Shown: one piece after another, positions 25,679-34,444 of the stretch
Numbering within the stretch: position 1 is the first letter of the stretch
How the letters are laid out: every line of letters starts with the position of its first letter
NCBI RefSeq assembly: GCF_946481715.1
Contig: NZ_CAMLOV010000039.1
Location: 1-37,679 of the forward strand
Direction of reading: 5' to 3'
Origin: an uncultured Mucilaginibacter sp.
GTDB lineage: Bacteria; Bacteroidota; Bacteroidia; Sphingobacteriales; Sphingobacteriaceae
DNA length: 37,679 nt
Made by a program: the position numbers and the translations under genes
The notes under the pieces: generated by a model
The model's database searches: none
The model's input: only the letters and a program-made list of their open reading frames with translations
What the model was told of the DNA's origin: nothing

Positions 25679-28600
25679 ATGAAGCTAAGATTTTTACTTT
25701 TCCTTTCGGCACTCCTTACACTTTCGCGGCCGTTGCTGGCGCAAATAAAGGTAACTTCAGTCACCCCAATGTCCGGGCCGGCCAATACCGCCGTTACTAT
25801 CGCTGGCACGGGTTTTAACGCTACGCCTGATAAAAATATGGTATACTTTGGTACAATAAAGGCTATTGTAACTGCGGCCAACACCGGCGCAATAACGGTA
25901 ACCGTGCCTGCAGGTGCTACCTACAGCGCCCTTTCCGTTTTAAATACTGCTACAAATTTACAGGCACGATCTTCACAATATTTTAATGTAACGTTCCCGG
26001 CAACACAACCCCTCACGGCCTCAAATTTCGATATTACAGATACCATTAAGGTGCAGGGCAAATACTCCGTAACGGCTATAGGGGATATTGATGATAATGG
26101 CCGCAACGATCTGATAGTTGGTGATTATGACACGAATAGTTTATGGATATTTCCTAACCAGGGCAACCTCAATAAATTAAATAGCAATACCTTCTCAGCT
26201 AAAATTGTATTACCAACTACTTCCGGTGCCCAAAAGATCGCTATAGAAGATATGGACGGCGATGGCAGGCAGGATATTGTGGTATTGCTGAATAATGAAC
26301 TGGTTATTTTTAAAAACAATGCTTCGGGTGCGCTTACAACGGCGTCTTTTCAGCCGGTCGTGATCAACACACCCGCACGTAATTTTTTGGCGGTTGCCGA
26401 TATGGACAGCGACGGTAAGCCGGACATTATAACCGTTACCATGAACCCCGATATTACCTTTAATATCACCATATTAAAAAACACTGCTACCGCAGGCACA
26501 TTGGGCAGCGCATCGTTTGTGGCCGCTTCTTCTTTTAAGGCAGAGGCTTTTTCCGGAACTGACCTGCTCATAAAAGATTTAAACGGCGACAATAAACCCG
26601 AAATACTCTTTGCCGGCGGCGCTTATAATTACACCCCTGTATACCAGAACCTAACTGATGGCACCGGGTTAAATAACACGTCGTTTCGAGAAACACGGCT
26701 CAGCGTTGGAAAAACTACCGGTGGTGTTGCTGTTGCAGATATTGATGGCGATAACAAGCCCGATATTTTATACGCCGGTACCGATGAAAACGTAATGTAT
26801 GTTTTTAAGAATGCGACGGATGGCGGGAATTTTACTACTGCATCTTTTGTGTTAAAAGACAAAATATACTGCGGAGTAAATCCGATAGGGATACAAACCG
26901 CTGATTTTGACGGTGACGGCAAAATTGATGTAGCATTATTAAACCGGCAGGAAAAAAGCCTTAATATCTTTAAAAACGTCGCCAACCCGGCATCATCCAC
27001 CTGGTTTGCAAAAAGGATAACTTCTAAGCTTGATGCTTCCCCTTCACAATTTTACGCCGCCGATTTGAACAATGACAATACAGCCGATTTTGTTGTTACA
27101 AATTGGGATAGGGCTACCCAAACCCTCATCAAAAACAAGCCGGCTGTTATTCCCCGTATCCTGTCCTTTTCGCCCCTGGCAGGCAGGGTTGGGTCTACAG
27201 TTACGGTAAGCGGCGAAAATTTTGGTTCAGATGCGGCCAACATTATGGTTTATTTTGATAGCCGGCGCGCCAAAGTAGTAACCCTGGGCAGCAATAGCGT
27301 AACCGTAACGGTACCACCGGGCGTAACGTATAGCCGTATAGGTGTTACGCTTGTATCTGAAAAACGGACTGCATGGTCAAGCAATTCGTTCAAAGGTACG
27401 TTTGCGGCAAAAAAGACAATAGACAAGCGCGATTTCAAGCTGGTGCAACTCAGTTTACCAAACCTGGCAAACTACAATTTATTAAAATTCAGCGATTTTG
27501 ACGGCGACGGTTTTGTGGATATGGTGTATGTGCAGAATAACGCCAAATTCGATCTTATTGTGAGGCGGAATAAAGGCGTAACCGGCGCCATTGATTGCAA
27601 TACTTTTGAAACAAAAGAATTAAACCTGGCCAGCGGCTTACCGGCCCCATATTGGTTCAATTTTTTTTTAAAGGATGTAAATAACGACGGTTTGCCCGAT
27701 ATCGTTTTTTCTACTACCAACTATTCGGAACCTAACAGCCATGTATACCTCAACACTTCTTCAAAAGGCAATATCAGCTTCGGCGAGCAAAACTCTTTTG
27801 CCAATTTCGACGGCATACAGGCGGTAGAGGATATCGATAACGACGGCCGACAGGATTATGTGACGGCCTCAGGAATTTTTAGGAACAGGCTAACTGAAAA
27901 CGAAACCCGTGTGCCCTATAAAAATTATGTCAGGTTTTACGGGCAGCCAAACAGTTTTTCGTTAGACCAACTGATGGATGTTGATGGCGATGGAAAAATA
28001 GACGCGTTTAGCGGAACATCAAGTACAGGCTTTTATATCAGGATGAACGCTGGCCAGCCCGGCATCATCAGCGATTCTACCTTTTCCTTTAAAAAGATTC
28101 AAAGCGAGGTAGGCCCTTATGGCACCTATTCGGGATACGTGATACAGGATTTTAACGACGACGGCAAATTAGATGTTGTTACGAGCGGGTCCTATTACCA
28201 AAATATCTCCACAAAAGATTCTGTTTCTTTTAAAGCTGCAACCAAATTACACGATGGAACTGCCTTTACCGGCTATGCCGACCTTAATGGCGATGGGTTA
28301 ACCGACCTGCTTCTCCCTAAGGATGGTAACTCACTTATACAGCAGGATACCGCGCTTATATTTTCAAACAATGCCCTGCCAGGGCAGCAGCCGGTTTACA
28401 GCAAATCAACTACGTTTGCATTTAATTACGGTACGGATTTAAGCTCCCAACATACGGCCTATTTTCAATGCGTAGAAGATATTAATAACGACGGAAAACC
28501 CGATATCATTTTTCACGACAACGGCATAATATACATTTTTGAGAACCACATAGAAGAGGTTACAAACGACGCCCCGCTGAAGATTGCCGCCGTAACGCCT

Positions 28601-31588
28601 TTGTTCGGCCCTATAAATTCTGATGTTACCCTTACCGTTGACAACTTGAGTAACCAGCAAGGGCGCAACCAGGTTTACTTTGGTACACAAAAAGCTACCA
28701 TAAAAAGCATAAGCGGCAATACGCTAACCGTATCGGTGCCTGCGGGAGCAGCTTATGGGCCAATATCGGTTTTGGATACTCTTACAAAACTAAGCGCTTA
28801 TTCCAGCGCATCATTTGATGTAAAAGCCGGCGATGGAAAAGGTTCCGACCTTAATACCGGTTCTTTTAAACCCTTTAAAGCCATCTTAAGCTTTAAACCG
28901 TACGCGAACCTGAAGTTTTTTTACAGGGACGTTGATAATGATGCCAAAAAAGAACTTATATTTTTTAGCGACGCGGGCGATTATAAATCGAGGACAGAAA
29001 CCGTTTATAAATTAAGCGGTGCCGATGCATCCAACAACCCGGTTAATCTAACGCCCGCGCATATAGTTAATTTTCTGAATTACAGCACGCAAAGCACTCT
29101 GGCTGATCTTAACGGTGATAATAAGCCTGAATTATTAGGTATAGATAAGCCCGCGTATGGGAATGACCTTGTTTCGGTATACGATAATATTTCATCAGCA
29201 ACTTGCAGTATAGGCTTTATAAAAACCACACCGCGCCACCTTGCTACTTCCAGCGATTATATCGTTACCGATATAAACAACGATGGCAAACCCGACATTA
29301 TTGGCTTTAATATGTACATCGGCCTTAACCAGGCAAAAAGAGGCGATATAAGTTTCTCACCATTCAAACTGATAAGCATGGATCTAAAGGAACAGGGTTA
29401 TAACCGGATATCTGCAATGGTGGTGAAGGATATCGACGGCGATGGGTTGGCCGATATATTAGTAAACGTTGATGCAAATGTATTTTTATACAGAAACACC
29501 ACCGCAACGGCGGATACGGTGACCTTTGCAAAACCGCTTGTATTGCTTAAAGCAGGTGGCGGAGGAATGGCTGCAGAAGACTTGGATGGTGATGGTAAGC
29601 CCGAAATGATAATAGCATCGCAGCTAAACGAAATAGCTATTTATAAAAACATTGGCTCGCCTGGAGTTATCAATGCCGGCACTTTTATGGCGAAGGTAGG
29701 CTTACCCGAAAAATATGTTTATAGCTCCACAATAGCAGTAGCCGATATGGATGGCGATGGAAAACCTGATATTGTTTTTGCTGAGGGGACTGACAAAAAC
29801 CTCATCATATTACGCAATAAGATAACTGCCGGTGTTATTGATTCCACAGCATTTACCAATAGGGTGCAGTACGAAATGGATGATGTTATATCTAATATGA
29901 TCGTAGATGATTATAACAATGATGGGCGGCCGGATATACTTTTAACCACCGGCGGGGCAACAACCGGTTTCCTGCAAAACAACATAGAAAGTTCGGGAAT
30001 TGAGATTTTCACTTCTGCAGATGCGCTGATCTACACCGGTAATGCCCCAGCAATAGCTGTAGACGGTACTGTGAAAATAGTTAACGCAAGCGTTAATAAA
30101 ATTATAGCTGCAAAGGTTAGCATCACCAATAATTACAGCCCCGGCAAGGATAAGTTAACATTCACCGGTAATAGTACAACTACAGGTGATATTACTGCCA
30201 CTTACGATGCAACAACCGGTATACTTTCTTTTACATCGGCAGGCGGCACTGCCTTGTTAGAACAATGGCAGGCGGCACTGAGGGCTGTATATTTTGAAAG
30301 CACCACAAGCGCCCCACTTAACAGGCTGATCACTTTTACTGTAAATACATCCGTAGCAGAGAATTCTGCCGGCAGGCTTATTACTTTAAAAGTTATCCCG
30401 CCGCCGGTCCTGGCTTCTTTTTCGCCGGTAAAGGCAACAAAGGGTACGGTTGTTACGATAAAAGGCTCGGGCTTTACAAATGTTACAACCGTAACATTTG
30501 GCGGCACTAATGCTAAGTCTTACGCTATCCTGGCTGATACTGTGCTTACCGCGGTTGTTGATACCGGTGTTAGTGGGAGTATTGCCTTAACAAGCAAGTA
30601 TGGAGCAGGCAACCTCGCAGGGTTTACTTATGTGCCGTTGCCGGTTATCAGTCCGGCAGGCCCGGTAACCATTAGCCCGGGTGGTAGTATTATATTAAAA
30701 GTAAATGCAGTTGACGGCCTCAGCTACCAATGGAGTAAAGACGGTGCCGGCATAGTGCTGGGAACCGGCATGGCTTATACGGCCACCGAAGCCGGTTCTT
30801 ACACCGTAAAAACGGTATTGAACGGGCTGGCGCTGGTATCTGCTCCCGTTGTAGTTAGCACATTATTTACATTACCACCAAACAATTTTATTGTAGCAGC
30901 TACCAGTGCCTCTTGTAAGGGCGAAAATAACGGGGCAATTAATGTAATAGCAGCGCTAAACCTTGATTATACGGCATTACTTACCGGTGCAGGCGTAAGT
31001 AAGACGGTTTTGTTCAGTCGTGCAAGCGTGTTTAATAACCTTGCAGCAGGTACCTATAACTTGTGTATTACCGTTGCAGGCCAAAGTGCTTATAAGCAAT
31101 GTTATACTTTAGTAGTTACCGAACCTAAAGACATATCCCTGTATGCTACTTTAAGCCCCGATAACAAGCGTGTTACTTTGAATTTAACCGGTGGCGATAC
31201 TTATCATATCCAACTTAATGGCGTAATAAATACAACTACCGACAGTGTAGTAATGATAGATCTTACTCATGGCCGAAACAGTATTAGGGTAACTACAGAC
31301 AGGCTATGCCAGGGCGTAATAGAAAGATCATTTAACCTGTCTGATAATTTAATCCCTTATCCCAACCCATTCGGTAATACGGTATATATTAACTTAAGTG
31401 AAAGACAAGTAAGTGCGGCCACGGTGGAAGTTTACTCGGTAATGGGCCTGCTGGTCTACAAAAAACAGTTCAGTAATCCGTCAAATGTTATACAAATCGA
31501 TTTGCCTGAACTACAGATGACAGGAACTTACACCCTTAAGCTTTTGACTAACGGCGAGCAGAAGATATTTAAAATTATAAAGAAATGA
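25679..31588 (+). CDS. Giant secreted FG-GAP/VCBS + IPT/TIG protein with T9SS type A sorting domain
   Basis: A 1,969-residue extracellular or surface protein. The signal peptide is residues 1-21 (MKLRFLLFLSALLTLSRPLL, then A). Layout: TIG1 (about 24-105), seven FG-GAP motifs; TIG2 (about 490-575), seven; TIG3 (about 968-1055), seven; a cadherin-like domain (about 1440-1570); TIG4 (about 1575-1655); an Ig/PKD-like domain ('YQWSKDG'); a SprB-like region ('SCKGENNGAI'); and a C-terminal sorting domain (from 'YPNPFGNTVYINL', about 1893 on). Each motif is a DxDxDG-type calcium loop such as DIDGDGKPD or DINNDGKPD, spaced about 50-60 residues; I count 21. FG-GAP repeats form bladed propellers in integrin alpha chains. 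Binding or adhesion is inferred; no catalytic site is seen. Confidence 0.93.
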   Translation: MKLRFLLFLSALLTLSRPLLAQIKVTSVTPMSGPANTAVTIAGTGFNATPDKNMVYFGTIKAIVTAANTGAITVTVPAGATYSALSVLNTATNLQARSSQYFNVTFPATQPLTASNFDITDTIKVQGKYSVTAIGDIDDNGRNDLIVGDYDTNSLWIFPNQGNLNKLNSNTFSAKIVLPTTSGAQKIAIEDMDGDGRQDIVVLLNNELVIFKNNASGALTTASFQPVVINTPARNFLAVADMDSDGKPDIITVTMNPDITFNITILKNTATAGTLGSASFVAASSFKAEAFSGTDLLIKDLNGDNKPEILFAGGAYNYTPVYQNLTDGTGLNNTSFRETRLSVGKTTGGVAVADIDGDNKPDILYAGTDENVMYVFKNATDGGNFTTASFVLKDKIYCGVNPIGIQTADFDGDGKIDVALLNRQEKSLNIFKNVANPASSTWFAKRITSKLDASPSQFYAADLNNDNTADFVVTNWDRATQTLIKNKPAVIPRILSFSPLAGRVGSTVTVSGENFGSDAANIMVYFDSRRAKVVTLGSNSVTVTVPPGVTYSRIGVTLVSEKRTAWSSNSFKGTFAAKKTIDKRDFKLVQLSLPNLANYNLLKFSDFDGDGFVDMVYVQNNAKFDLIVRRNKGVTGAIDCNTFETKELNLASGLPAPYWFNFFLKDVNNDGLPDIVFSTTNYSEPNSHVYLNTSSKGNISFGEQNSFANFDGIQAVEDIDNDGRQDYVTASGIFRNRLTENETRVPYKNYVRFYGQPNSFSLDQLMDVDGDGKIDAFSGTSSTGFYIRMNAGQPGIISDSTFSFKKIQSEVGPYGTYSGYVIQDFNDDGKLDVVTSGSYYQNISTKDSVSFKAATKLHDGTAFTGYADLNGDGLTDLLLPKDGNSLIQQDTALIFSNNALPGQQPVYSKSTTFAFNYGTDLSSQHTAYFQCVEDINNDGKPDIIFHDNGIIYIFENHIEEVTNDAPLKIAAVTPLFGPINSDVTLTVDNLSNQQGRNQVYFGTQKATIKSISGNTLTVSVPAGAAYGPISVLDTLTKLSAYSSASFDVKAGDGKGSDLNTGSFKPFKAILSFKPYANLKFFYRDVDNDAKKELIFFSDAGDYKSRTETVYKLSGADASNNPVNLTPAHIVNFLNYSTQSTLADLNGDNKPELLGIDKPAYGNDLVSVYDNISSATCSIGFIKTTPRHLATSSDYIVTDINNDGKPDIIGFNMYIGLNQAKRGDISFSPFKLISMDLKEQGYNRISAMVVKDIDGDGLADILVNVDANVFLYRNTTATADTVTFAKPLVLLKAGGGGMAAEDLDGDGKPEMIIASQLNEIAIYKNIGSPGVINAGTFMAKVGLPEKYVYSSTIAVADMDGDGKPDIVFAEGTDKNLIILRNKITAGVIDSTAFTNRVQYEMDDVISNMIVDDYNNDGRPDILLTTGGATTGFLQNNIESSGIEIFTSADALIYTGNAPAIAVDGTVKIVNASVNKIIAAKVSITNNYSPGKDKLTFTGNSTTTGDITATYDATTGILSFTSAGGTALLEQWQAALRAVYFESTTSAPLNRLITFTVNTSVAENSAGRLITLKVIPPPVLASFSPVKATKGTVVTIKGSGFTNVTTVTFGGTNAKSYAILADTVLTAVVDTGVSGSIALTSKYGAGNLAGFTYVPLPVISPAGPVTISPGGSIILKVNAVDGLSYQWSKDGAGIVLGTGMAYTATEAGSYTVKTVLNGLALVSAPVVVSTLFTLPPNNFIVAATSASCKGENNGAINVIAALNLDYTALLTGAGVSKTVLFSRASVFNNLAAGTYNLCITVAGQSAYKQCYTLVVTEPKDISLYATLSPDNKRVTLNLTGGDTYHIQLNGVINTTTDSVVMIDLTHGRNSIRVTTDRLCQGVIERSFNLSDNLIPYPNPFGNTVYINLSERQVSAATVEVYSVMGLLVYKKQFSNPSNVIQIDLPELQMTGTYTLKLLTNGEQKIFKIIKK

Positions 31589-32271
31589 GGCTTTACAGGT
31601 TTATATTATTAGTGGCTATCCTGAACATTGGCTGCGGAAAAAAAGCAGACAATGTAACAATTCCGCCACCTGCTAAGGCGGAATTGTTGCTTCCCGCTTC
31701 AAATTCGGCCTGTACAACCGGTATCGCAGTATCTGACGCCGAAAGTACGGTTACTTTTAACTGGGCAGTGGCAGAACATACTAATAGCTATGAACTGTAT
31801 ATCAAAAATTTGCTCACCGGCGTTTTAAGTAAGCACTTATCAACTACTAATGAAGCAAAGGTTACTTTGTTGAAGAGTACGCCTTACTCGTGGTACGTTA
31901 TTTCGGCATCGGCAAAAGTAACCGAAACCGCACAAAGTGATACCTGGAAATTTTATAACTCAGGCCCTGGCGTGTTAAGTTATGCACCATTTCCGGCTGT
32001 TATCAAAGCCCCACTTTATAACCAGGTAATAAGTTCAGCAACGGTTGACCTTTCGTGGGCAGGCAGCAGTGTAGAAAATAACATCGCCGGCTATGATATT
32101 TATTTAAGCAGCAACGTCAACACTTTAGCGTTGCAAAAAAGCGATGTAAAAGATTTATTTTTGGTTAATATCGCTGTAAACCCTAACACTGTTTACTATT
32201 GGAAAGTAATAACGAAAGATGCACACGGCAATAAATCCGATAGCGGCATCTATCAATTTGTTACTAAGTAA
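31585..32271 (+). CDS. Lipoprotein with two fibronectin-III-like domains
   Basis: A 228-residue lipoprotein: MRLYRFILLVAILNIGC with lipidated Cys17. Two similar domains follow: one from 'AELLLPASNSA' with 'TFNWAVAEHTNSYELYIKN' to 'SDTWKFYNSG', and one from 'KAPLYNQVISSATVDLSWAG' to 'KSDSGIYQFVTK'. Both show the 'W-x-x-...-Y-x-l-y/i...Y-x-W-x-V' pattern of FnIII-like folds. The start overlaps the stop of the giant upstream gene (ATGA at 31585-31588), so the two are translationally coupled and probably act together at the outer membrane. The role as anchor or partner is inference. Confidence 0.82.
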   Translation: MRLYRFILLVAILNIGCGKKADNVTIPPPAKAELLLPASNSACTTGIAVSDAESTVTFNWAVAEHTNSYELYIKNLLTGVLSKHLSTTNEAKVTLLKSTPYSWYVISASAKVTETAQSDTWKFYNSGPGVLSYAPFPAVIKAPLYNQVISSATVDLSWAGSSVENNIAGYDIYLSSNVNTLALQKSDVKDLFLVNIAVNPNTVYYWKVITKDAHGNKSDSGIYQFVTK

Positions 32272-32299
32272 TTTCCCAGCCTGGCGCGAGTAAGCACCA

Positions 32300-32482
32300 T
32301 TGACAAGAGATAACCTGATCAAAACGGAAGATCAGATTTACCTGGCTTTAGTGAACAAATATCCGTATTTATACGACCGGATTCCAATATTCAGATTGCA
32401 GCTTACCTGGGTATCAGCCATGAGTTTGTAAGTAATATAAGAAAAAACTCATCCACAACAAATAACGCAAATTTCATTTATT
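32300..32482 (+). pseudogene. Relic of a Crp/Fnr family regulator (C-terminal HTH)
   Basis: In one frame the DNA reads EDQIYLALVNKYPYLYDRIP (32327 on), matching the Crp/Fnr stretch 'aeerYl.ll.kyP.l..RiP'. It then runs out of phase. In the neighbouring frame (from 32394) it continues QIAAYLGISHEFVSNIRKNS, the Crp HTH 'iAsyLGit.e.lSriRk', with a stop after NNANFIY. The two pieces join with a frameshift at about 32390. The N-terminal sensor domain is absent and there is no start. This is a decayed C-terminal fragment. Confidence 0.7.
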
Positions 32483-32521
32483 GAACTTGTTCAATGTTTT
32501 TATGCATTGGGTAGTTGCACC

Positions 32522-32638
32522 TTTGCACAATCAGCTATTGCAGAATTCTTCGGAGTTGAAAATAACAAAATAGCTGAACATGGGGACGTAATACAGGCTG
32601 CTCCTGATACTTCTGCCAACCCACACCCCATGTTTTAA
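32522..32638 (+). pseudogene. Relic of a SnoaL-like (NTF2-fold) protein, C-terminal fragment
   Basis: The frame from 32534 reads AIAEFFGVENNKIAEHGDVI, then QAAPDTSANPHPMF and a stop at 32636-32638. This closely resembles the end of SnoaL-like polyketide-cyclase-family proteins ('..diFRveNGKIvEHWDViQ..p..saN...MF'), including the final Met-Phe. The conserved Trp of EHWD is Gly here. The N-terminal two thirds are missing. It lies 40 bp after the Crp relic and 31 bp before the intradiol-dioxygenase gene. Confidence 0.65.
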
Positions 32639-32668
32639 AAACTAACATCTACATAAAAAATTAAAGCT

Positions 32669-33349
32669 TTGAAAAGAAAACATTTTTTAACGAAAAGTCT
32701 TTGGGGGTTAGGCTCTATTATAGCCTTACCTACTGTTATTTCGTCTTGTTCAAAAGATGAAGATGCAACTGATCCGGCTGCTTCGGGTGGTGGTGATTGT
32801 ACTATTTCGCCAACCGAAACCAAAGGGCCATTCCCCATACAAACTCCAGCTCAATATGTAAGAGCAAGTATCATTGGAGACAGAACAGGAATTGCTCTTT
32901 TAATGACCCTGACTATACATGACCAAAGCAATGGTTGTGCTCCGCTTGCAAACGTACTTGTGGATGTTTGGCAATGTGATAAAGACGGATTATACTCTCA
33001 ATATGCAACTCAAACTAATGCGAATTATTTACGCGGCAGGCAAACCACCAATACAAATGGGCAGGTGTCGTTCCTGAGCATATTCCCCGGTTGGTATCCG
33101 GGCAGAGCACCACACATTCATGTTGAAATATTAACACCGGGCGGAAGCTCACTTTTAGTAACGCAAATTGCCTTTCCGGTTTCCGCTTACACGGCGGTTT
33201 ATGCAACAAATGGTTACAACGGAGCCCCCGATACCTCAAACACGCAGGACAGTATATTTTCGGATAGCCTAAATGGAAACATGGCTGATTCAATTACAGG
33301 AAATACTACCGATGGCTACACCTTATTTAAAACAATTACAGTAGCATAG
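32669..33349 (+). CDS. Intradiol ring-cleavage dioxygenase family lipoprotein
   Basis: A 226-residue protein with a TTG start giving MKRKHFLTKSLWGLGSIIAL; a lipobox-like VISSC puts the lipidated Cys at 27. The domain contains TETKGPFPI (49-57), 'VLVDVWQCDKDGLYSQY' (96-112) and 'FPGWYPGRAPHIHVEI' (139-154). Expected Fe(III) ligands are Tyr109, Tyr143, His149 and His151, all present. Cytoplasmic homologues open catechol or protocatechuate between the hydroxyls, but exported lipoprotein versions in Bacteroidota have no assigned substrate. The preceding 400 bp hold only gene relics, so its original neighbours look lost. Confidence 0.88.
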   Translation: MKRKHFLTKSLWGLGSIIALPTVISSCSKDEDATDPAASGGGDCTISPTETKGPFPIQTPAQYVRASIIGDRTGIALLMTLTIHDQSNGCAPLANVLVDVWQCDKDGLYSQYATQTNANYLRGRQTTNTNGQVSFLSIFPGWYPGRAPHIHVEILTPGGSSLLVTQIAFPVSAYTAVYATNGYNGAPDTSNTQDSIFSDSLNGNMADSITGNTTDGYTLFKTITVA

Positions 33350-33497
33350 ACTTAACCGACGAACTTTACTTTGCCACAGCCCGGTGCGAGGTACGGCGCG
33401 CTGATACAACACAGAAAGCACCCTTTACTAAAAATTTAACGCCAAATATAGGCGGTGTTGTAACCAATGGTTATTTTCGCCCGTCTTGCATATATAT

Positions 33498-34313
33498 ATG
33501 AAACGTTTATTTTCTATTGCTTTATTTGTTGCTGCAGCAATGTGCGCCCAGGCACAGGTTTTTGATGGCATAGTAAAGGATGCCAAAACAGGCGAGCCCC
33601 TGCCCTACGTTAACGTAGGTATTATTGGCAAAGCCGAGGGTACGGTTACCGATGCCAACGGGCATTACAGTATAGGCTTAACTAATCATGATGCGGATAG
33701 CCTGCGCATATCTATGGTGGGGTACCGCCCGCAGTCGTTTTTGGTGGCCGATTACCGCAAGGGTTACAGCAACTATAAAACCATTAGCCTGCAGCCCGCC
33801 CTGCGCGAAATTAAAGAAGTGCGCATTACCAACCACAAATGGAAAACGGTGGTGCTGGGCAATACCACGCAATCGCAAAGTACTAATGCCGGGTTTACCA
33901 GCAATAAACTGGGCAACGAGATTGGCGCTATCATCAAAATAAAAAAGTCGCCCACTTACCTTAAAACTTTTAATGCATCCATTGCTTCAGACGTTACCGA
34001 CTCGGTAAAACTTCGCCTAAACTTTTATACGGTAAAAGATGGCCTGCCAGATCAGCCCCTGCAAATGCAAAGCATTTTTGTAACCGTAAAAAAGGGCGAC
34101 AAAAAAATAACAGTTGACCTTGAACCCTATTTTATAGTGGTGGAGGATAAGTTTTTTGTAAGCCTGGAGTGGATAAAAAATGCACGCGGGCATGGTATTA
34201 TGTTTTCGGCAAGTTTGTTTAGCAGCGCGGTTATCTCGCGCGAAACCAGCCAGGCCAAATGGGTAAAAGAAGGCATAGCTGGCGTTGGTTTTAATGTATT
34301 GGCAGAGTATTAG
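33498..34313 (+). CDS. Secreted protein with carboxypeptidase-regulatory-like domain
   Basis: A 271-residue protein. The signal peptide is MKRLFSIALFVAAAMCAQA, then Gln. Residues 20-100 form a CarboxypepD_reg-like beta-sandwich: 'VFDGIVKDAKTGEPLPYVNV', 'GTVTDANGHYSI', 'DSLRISMVGYRPQSF'. This domain is common at the N-terminus of Bacteroidota TonB-dependent receptors, but here no plug or barrel follows. The remaining 170 residues are beta-rich ('KLRLNFYTVKDGLPDQPL', 'ISRETSQAKWVKEGIAGVGF') and match nothing I can name. ATG 33498 is chosen over an upstream TTG at 33486. Confidence 0.82.
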   Translation: MKRLFSIALFVAAAMCAQAQVFDGIVKDAKTGEPLPYVNVGIIGKAEGTVTDANGHYSIGLTNHDADSLRISMVGYRPQSFLVADYRKGYSNYKTISLQPALREIKEVRITNHKWKTVVLGNTTQSQSTNAGFTSNKLGNEIGAIIKIKKSPTYLKTFNASIASDVTDSVKLRLNFYTVKDGLPDQPLQMQSIFVTVKKGDKKITVDLEPYFIVVEDKFFVSLEWIKNARGHGIMFSASLFSSAVISRETSQAKWVKEGIAGVGFNVLAEY

Positions 34314-34323
34314 CAATTAGCTA

Positions 34324-34353
34324 TTTGTTTAATGCTATAAAGCGCTATATTTG
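34324..34353 (+). promoter_or_regulatory. Promoter of tRNA-Lys (TTTG, 18 nt, TATATTTG)
   Basis: TTTG at 34324-34327 and an exact TAnnTTTG at 34346-34353, spacer 18. The start would fall near 34359, about 13 nt before the mature tRNA 5' end. Confidence 0.75.
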
Positions 34354-34371
34354 CAACCCGGTAAAAAACAT

Positions 34372-34444
34372 GACTTGGTAGCTCAGCCGGTAGAGCAACT
34401 GACTCTTAATCAGTGGGTCGAGAGTTCGATCCTCTCCCAGGTCA
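34372..34444 (+). tRNA. tRNA-Lys (anticodon CTT)
   Basis: A complete cloverleaf: acceptor GACTTGG with CCAGGTC (one G-T pair), D arm AGCTCAGCCGGTAGAGC, anticodon arm ACTGACTCTTAATCAGT with anticodon CTT, variable GGGTC, T arm GAGAGTTCGATCCTCTC, and discriminator A at 34444. CCA is not encoded. A good promoter precedes it and a terminator follows. Its 3' half is overlapped in antisense by the serine recombinase ORF. Confidence 0.97.

Noticed and set aside
25679..31588. CRISPR-like or tandem DNA repeat array suggested by the periodic pattern
   Set aside because: The periodicity is at protein level (calcium-loop motifs); the DNA copies are diverged and coding.
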